From DATBRV01 sp036560145 (lineage in GTDB: Bacteria; Myxococcota_A; UBA9160; SMWR01): 64,000 bases of DNA. The notes beneath the pieces are model-generated. The model worked only from the letters and a program-made list of their open reading frames with translations. It was not told the DNA's origin and made no database searches. The DNA is taken from contig DATBRV010000112.1 in assembly GCA_036560145.1 (NCBI GenBank), positions 62,001 through 126,000 of the forward strand. Direction: 5' to 3'. Below, in pieces: positions 61,557-64,000 of this stretch. How positions within the stretch are numbered: the first letter of the stretch is position 1; every line of letters begins with the position of its first letter. The position numbers and the translations under genes were made by a program.

Positions 61557-62033
61557 GTGACCGTCGAAGTGAATGGAATCGCGCACATCCAGCTCACGGT
61601 GAACGATCCGGAGCGCTGCGTCCCGTTCTGGGAGAAGCTCTGCCACTTCCTCGAGATGAAGACGCTCATCAAGGGAGAGGGCGTCGTCTACTGCATCGGA
61701 AGCCGCACGGGCATCCTGGTCCGGGGGGCGCCCGTCGGGAAGCGCGACCGCGCGTTCGATCAGGACCGCGCGGGGCTTCACCACTTCTGCTTCCGCGCGC
61801 GCAGCCGCGAGGACGTCGACGCGATCCATCGCTTCGCGGCCGAGGAGCTGAAGGCGCGGATCGTGCATCCGCCCGAAGACGGCTCGCAGTTCGCGCCGGG
61901 CTACTACTCGGCGCTCTTCGAGGATCCGGACGGGATCCGCGTGGAGGTGAACTTCGTCCCTGGCCGGGGCCATCTCGGAGACGGCGGGCGGCTCGGCCCG
62001 GGCGGCGCGGGGCCGCGCCATCGCTTCCCGTAG
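61557..62033 (+). CDS. VOC-family dioxygenase or isomerase
   Basis: 158 aa from a GTG. VEVNGIAHIQLTVNDPERCV begins one paired module and HHFCFRARSREDVDAIHRFA with ALFEDPDGIRVEVNFVPGRG the second. Metal ligands are probably the His in HIQL and HHFC and the Glu in VEVNF. It follows the SDR by 31 bp and may act on the same catabolic intermediate. Confidence 0.85.
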   Translation: MTVEVNGIAHIQLTVNDPERCVPFWEKLCHFLEMKTLIKGEGVVYCIGSRTGILVRGAPVGKRDRAFDQDRAGLHHFCFRARSREDVDAIHRFAAEELKARIVHPPEDGSQFAPGYYSALFEDPDGIRVEVNFVPGRGHLGDGGRLGPGGAGPRHRFP

Positions 62034-62104
62034 CGGAACGCAGCCCGCGCACGGCAAGATCGTCCAAGTTCGGCTCGCGCGCGGGTGCTAGGGTCGTCTG
62101 CGGA

Positions 62105-63286
62105 ATGACGGCGCCCAGCTTCGCGCTCTTCGATACCGCGATCGGGCCCTGCGGCATCGCCTGGGGCGCGCGCGGCATCGTCGGCATCCAGCTCCCGGAG
62201 GCGCGCGAGCAGGCCACGCGCGCCCGCGTGCTCGCGCGCTTTCCGGACGCCCGGGAGGGGCAGCCGCCGGCCGACGTGAAGCGCGCGCAGCGGGGCATCG
62301 TCGCGCTGCTGCGCGGCAAGGCGATCGATCTCTCCGCGATCGCGCTCGACATGCAGGGCGTGCCGCCCTTCCACTCCCGCGTCTATCAGGCCGCCCGCAA
62401 GATTCCGCCGGGCAAGACGCTCTCGTACGGAGAAGTGGCGGCGCGGCTCGGAGCGCCCCGTTCGGCGCGCGCCGTGGGGCAGGCGCTCGGGCGGAACCCG
62501 TTCGCGATCGTGGTGCCGTGCCATCGCGTGCTCGCGGCCAGCGGCCAGCCCGGCGGCTTCTCGGCGAACGGCGGCGTCACGACCAAGCTTCGCCTGCTCT
62601 CGATCGAAGGGGTGCGGACGGGCGGCGCGCCGGAGCCCGCCGAAGCGGGCAGCGCGCTCGCTTTCGATCCGAAGCGGGCGCTCCGACACCTGCGAGCGTC
62701 GGATCCGGCGCTCGCGCGCGTGATCGAAGCGGCCGGCCCGTTCCGGCTCGAGCTCCAGCGGACCCCGAGCGTCTTCGTCGCCCTCGCGGAGGCGATCGTC
62801 TACCAGCAGCTGAGCGGAAAGGCTGCGGCCACGATCTTCTCGCGCGTGCGCGCGCTCTTCCCGCGCGCGCGGGAGGCGCCTACGGCCCAGCAGATCCTGC
62901 GCGTCTCCGACGAGAAGCTCCGCGGCGCCGGCCTCTCGCGCGCGAAGCTGCTCGCGCTGCGCGACCTCGCGCAGAAGACCCGCAGCGGCGAGATCCCGTC
63001 GCTCGCCGAGCTCCGGCGCATGCCGGACGACGTGGTCGTCGAGCGCCTCACGCAGGTGCGCGGCATCGGCCGCTGGACCGCCGAGATGTTCCTGATCTTC
63101 CGGCTCGGCCGCCCGGACGTGCTGCCCGCGGACGACTACGGCGTGCGCAAGGGCTTCAGCGTCGCGTACCGCAAGCGCGCGCTGCCGACGCGCAAGCAGC
63201 TCGAGAAGCGCGGCGCGCGCTGGCAGCCCTACCGCACGGTCGCGAGCTGGTACCTGTGGCGCGCCGTGGAGCTGGCCAGGGGCTGA
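62105..63286 (+). CDS. O6-methylguanine-DNA methyltransferase fused to AlkA-type glycosylase
   Basis: 393 aa. Residues 1-175 form an MGMT domain with acceptor Cys139 in VVPCHRVLA and the RAVGQALGRNP helix; residues 185-393 form an HhH-GPD glycosylase with IVYQQLSGKAAATI, VRGIGRWTAEMF and the catalytic Asp region LPADDYGVRKG. The fusion couples direct reversal of O6-alkylguanine with excision of alkylated purines. The AraC gene downstream may be its regulator. Confidence 0.93.
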   Translation: MTAPSFALFDTAIGPCGIAWGARGIVGIQLPEAREQATRARVLARFPDAREGQPPADVKRAQRGIVALLRGKAIDLSAIALDMQGVPPFHSRVYQAARKIPPGKTLSYGEVAARLGAPRSARAVGQALGRNPFAIVVPCHRVLAASGQPGGFSANGGVTTKLRLLSIEGVRTGGAPEPAEAGSALAFDPKRALRHLRASDPALARVIEAAGPFRLELQRTPSVFVALAEAIVYQQLSGKAAATIFSRVRALFPRAREAPTAQQILRVSDEKLRGAGLSRAKLLALRDLAQKTRSGEIPSLAELRRMPDDVVVERLTQVRGIGRWTAEMFLIFRLGRPDVLPADDYGVRKGFSVAYRKRALPTRKQLEKRGARWQPYRTVASWYLWRAVELARG

Positions 63287-63320
63287 GCAAGCGAAGCGCG
63301 CAGCGAGCCGAAGGCGAGCG
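63287..63320 (+). repeat. 34-bp post-stop repeat, copy 2
   Basis: Begins directly after the TGA of the MGMT-AlkA fusion and differs from the reverse complement of 11161-11194 at one position of 34. Relative orientation to the gene it follows is the same in both copies. Confidence 0.75.
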
Positions 63321-63375
63321 GAGTCCACCCAGGCTCGCTGCCCCGCCTTCGTCCCCGCGGTAGAATCCGCGGGCG

Positions 63376-64000
63376 ATGACGGCCACCACGATCCTGCGTC
63401 GCAGCTCGCTCTCGGTGGACGACTACCGCTGCAACGCGGGGCCGGCCGACCGGCCGTTCGTCGAGGTGCACGCCGGCTACTCCGTCTCCTACGTCCGCAA
63501 GGGCAGCTTCGGATGCCGCACCCGGGGCGAGGCGCACGAGCTGGTGGCAGGATCGGTCCTGGTCGGCCATCCGGGCGACGAATTCACGTGCAGCCACGAC
63601 CACCACGCGGGCGGCGACGAGTGCCTCTCGTTCCGGCTCGCGCCTTCGCTGGTCGAGAGCATCGGCGACGCCCGCGAGATCTGGCGGACCGGCTGCGTGC
63701 CCCCGCTGCCCGAGCTGATGGTGATCGGCGAGCTGGCGCAGGCGGCCGCCGAGCAACGGGCTGACGTCGGCCTCGACGAGCTGGGGATCGCCTTCGCGGC
63801 CCGCTTCGTCGAGATCGTCTCCGGGCGCAAGCGCCGGGCGCCGGAGGCCACGGCGCGCGATCGACGCCGCGCGGTGGAAGCGGCCCTCTGGATGGACGCG
63901 AATTCGCACGAGCCGATCGATCTCGAGAGCGCGGCGGGCCTGGCCGGGCTCAGCTCGTTCCACTTCCTGCGGCTCTTCACGCGCGTGCTCGGCGTGACGC
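63376..64000 (+). CDS. AraC-family transcriptional regulator, 3'-truncated
   Basis: ATG at 63376, reading frame open to the window end (about 208 codons visible). The N-terminal half is a cupin-like sensor (HAGYSVSYVRKGSFGCRTRG, SVLVGHPGDEFTCSHDHHAG). The C-terminal part starts an AraC helix-turn-helix (VEAALWMDANSHEPIDLESA, AAGLAGLSSFHFLRLFTRV). The remainder lies outside. Proximity to the repair fusion suggests, but does not show, a regulatory link. Confidence 0.88.
   Translation, partial: MTATTILRRSSLSVDDYRCNAGPADRPFVEVHAGYSVSYVRKGSFGCRTRGEAHELVAGSVLVGHPGDEFTCSHDHHAGGDECLSFRLAPSLVESIGDAREIWRTGCVPPLPELMVIGELAQAAAEQRADVGLDELGIAFAARFVEIVSGRKRRAPEATARDRRRAVEAALWMDANSHEPIDLESAAGLAGLSSFHFLRLFTRVLGVT

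Overview
Single contiguous window of high-GC bacterial chromosome (visibly about 65-75% G+C in most genes), densely packed, with many 4-bp and longer gene overlaps and frequent GTG/TTG starts. No rRNA, tRNA, CRISPR array, transposase, integrase or phage gene was recognised. The gene mix (topoisomerase VI, exosortase H with an IPTL-CTERM protein, a sigma-54-type promoter, an outer-membrane porin, a condensed NRPS, many LLM/SDR/VOC catabolic genes) suggests a Gram-negative, deltaproteobacteria-grade lineage such as Myxococcota or Binatota relatives. That placement is inference; no marker gene here settles it.

Layout. 1-6.4 kb: 3' part of yifB/comM, then a lower-GC minus-strand block with an IPTL-CTERM protein, its exosortase XrtH and a downstream membrane partner, a secreted lysyl-oxidase-like dockerin protein and an EamA transporter. 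6.5-11.4 kb: a sigma-54-type promoter and small conserved gene, both subunits of topoisomerase VI, rmlA-rmlC, and a small zinc ribbon. 11.4-13.4 kb: a ferritin-like di-iron protein and an SDR behind a FadR-like palindrome. 13.3-17.7 kb: a minus-strand operon (zinc ribbon, porin, FMN-binding protein, membrane protein, ApbE) behind a palindromic Fur-type box, next to a fur-family gene. 17.7-19.4 kb: an EEP-family nuclease/phosphatase, a TPR lipoprotein and a hypothetical protein. 19.5-24.3 kb: an arginine-succinyltransferase-like operon (aminotransferase, astA, astD) in which the dihydrolase step appears to be filled by a short ArgZ/AgrE-like pentein enzyme. 24.3-29.2 kb: a secreted beta-propeller and two polytopic membrane proteins, with a 43-bp duplicate of the dihydrolase 3' end. 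29.2-31.7 kb: an arsenic-type island (ArsR-ArsC fusion, VOC protein, DUF998). 31.8-39.6 kb: a Dlt-like acylation module (acyl-AMP ligase, ACP, MBOAT, SGNH protein) with a lower-GC methyltransferase and a DUF4153 protein. 39.6-49.6 kb: GST, split-barrel protein, polytopic GT-C-like proteins, NTF2-like protein, methyltransferase, HTTM protein and partners. 49.5-57.1 kb: a PAS/zinc-ribbon protein, a DapB-like dehydrogenase and a 1915-aa A-PCP-C-A-PCP-TE synthetase. 57.1-64 kb: LLM oxidoreductase, hydrolase, zinc alcohol dehydrogenase, SDR, VOC, an MGMT-AlkA repair fusion and a 3'-truncated AraC regulator.

The two most coherent candidate systems are (1) the Fur-box-controlled flavinylation operon, which reads as an extracytoplasmic flavin electron-transfer pathway tied to iron, and (2) the Dlt-like module, which has all four enzyme classes needed to activate an acyl group, carry it on an ACP, move it across the membrane and attach it outside. 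Functions are called from visible motifs and family knowledge only; no database search was possible.
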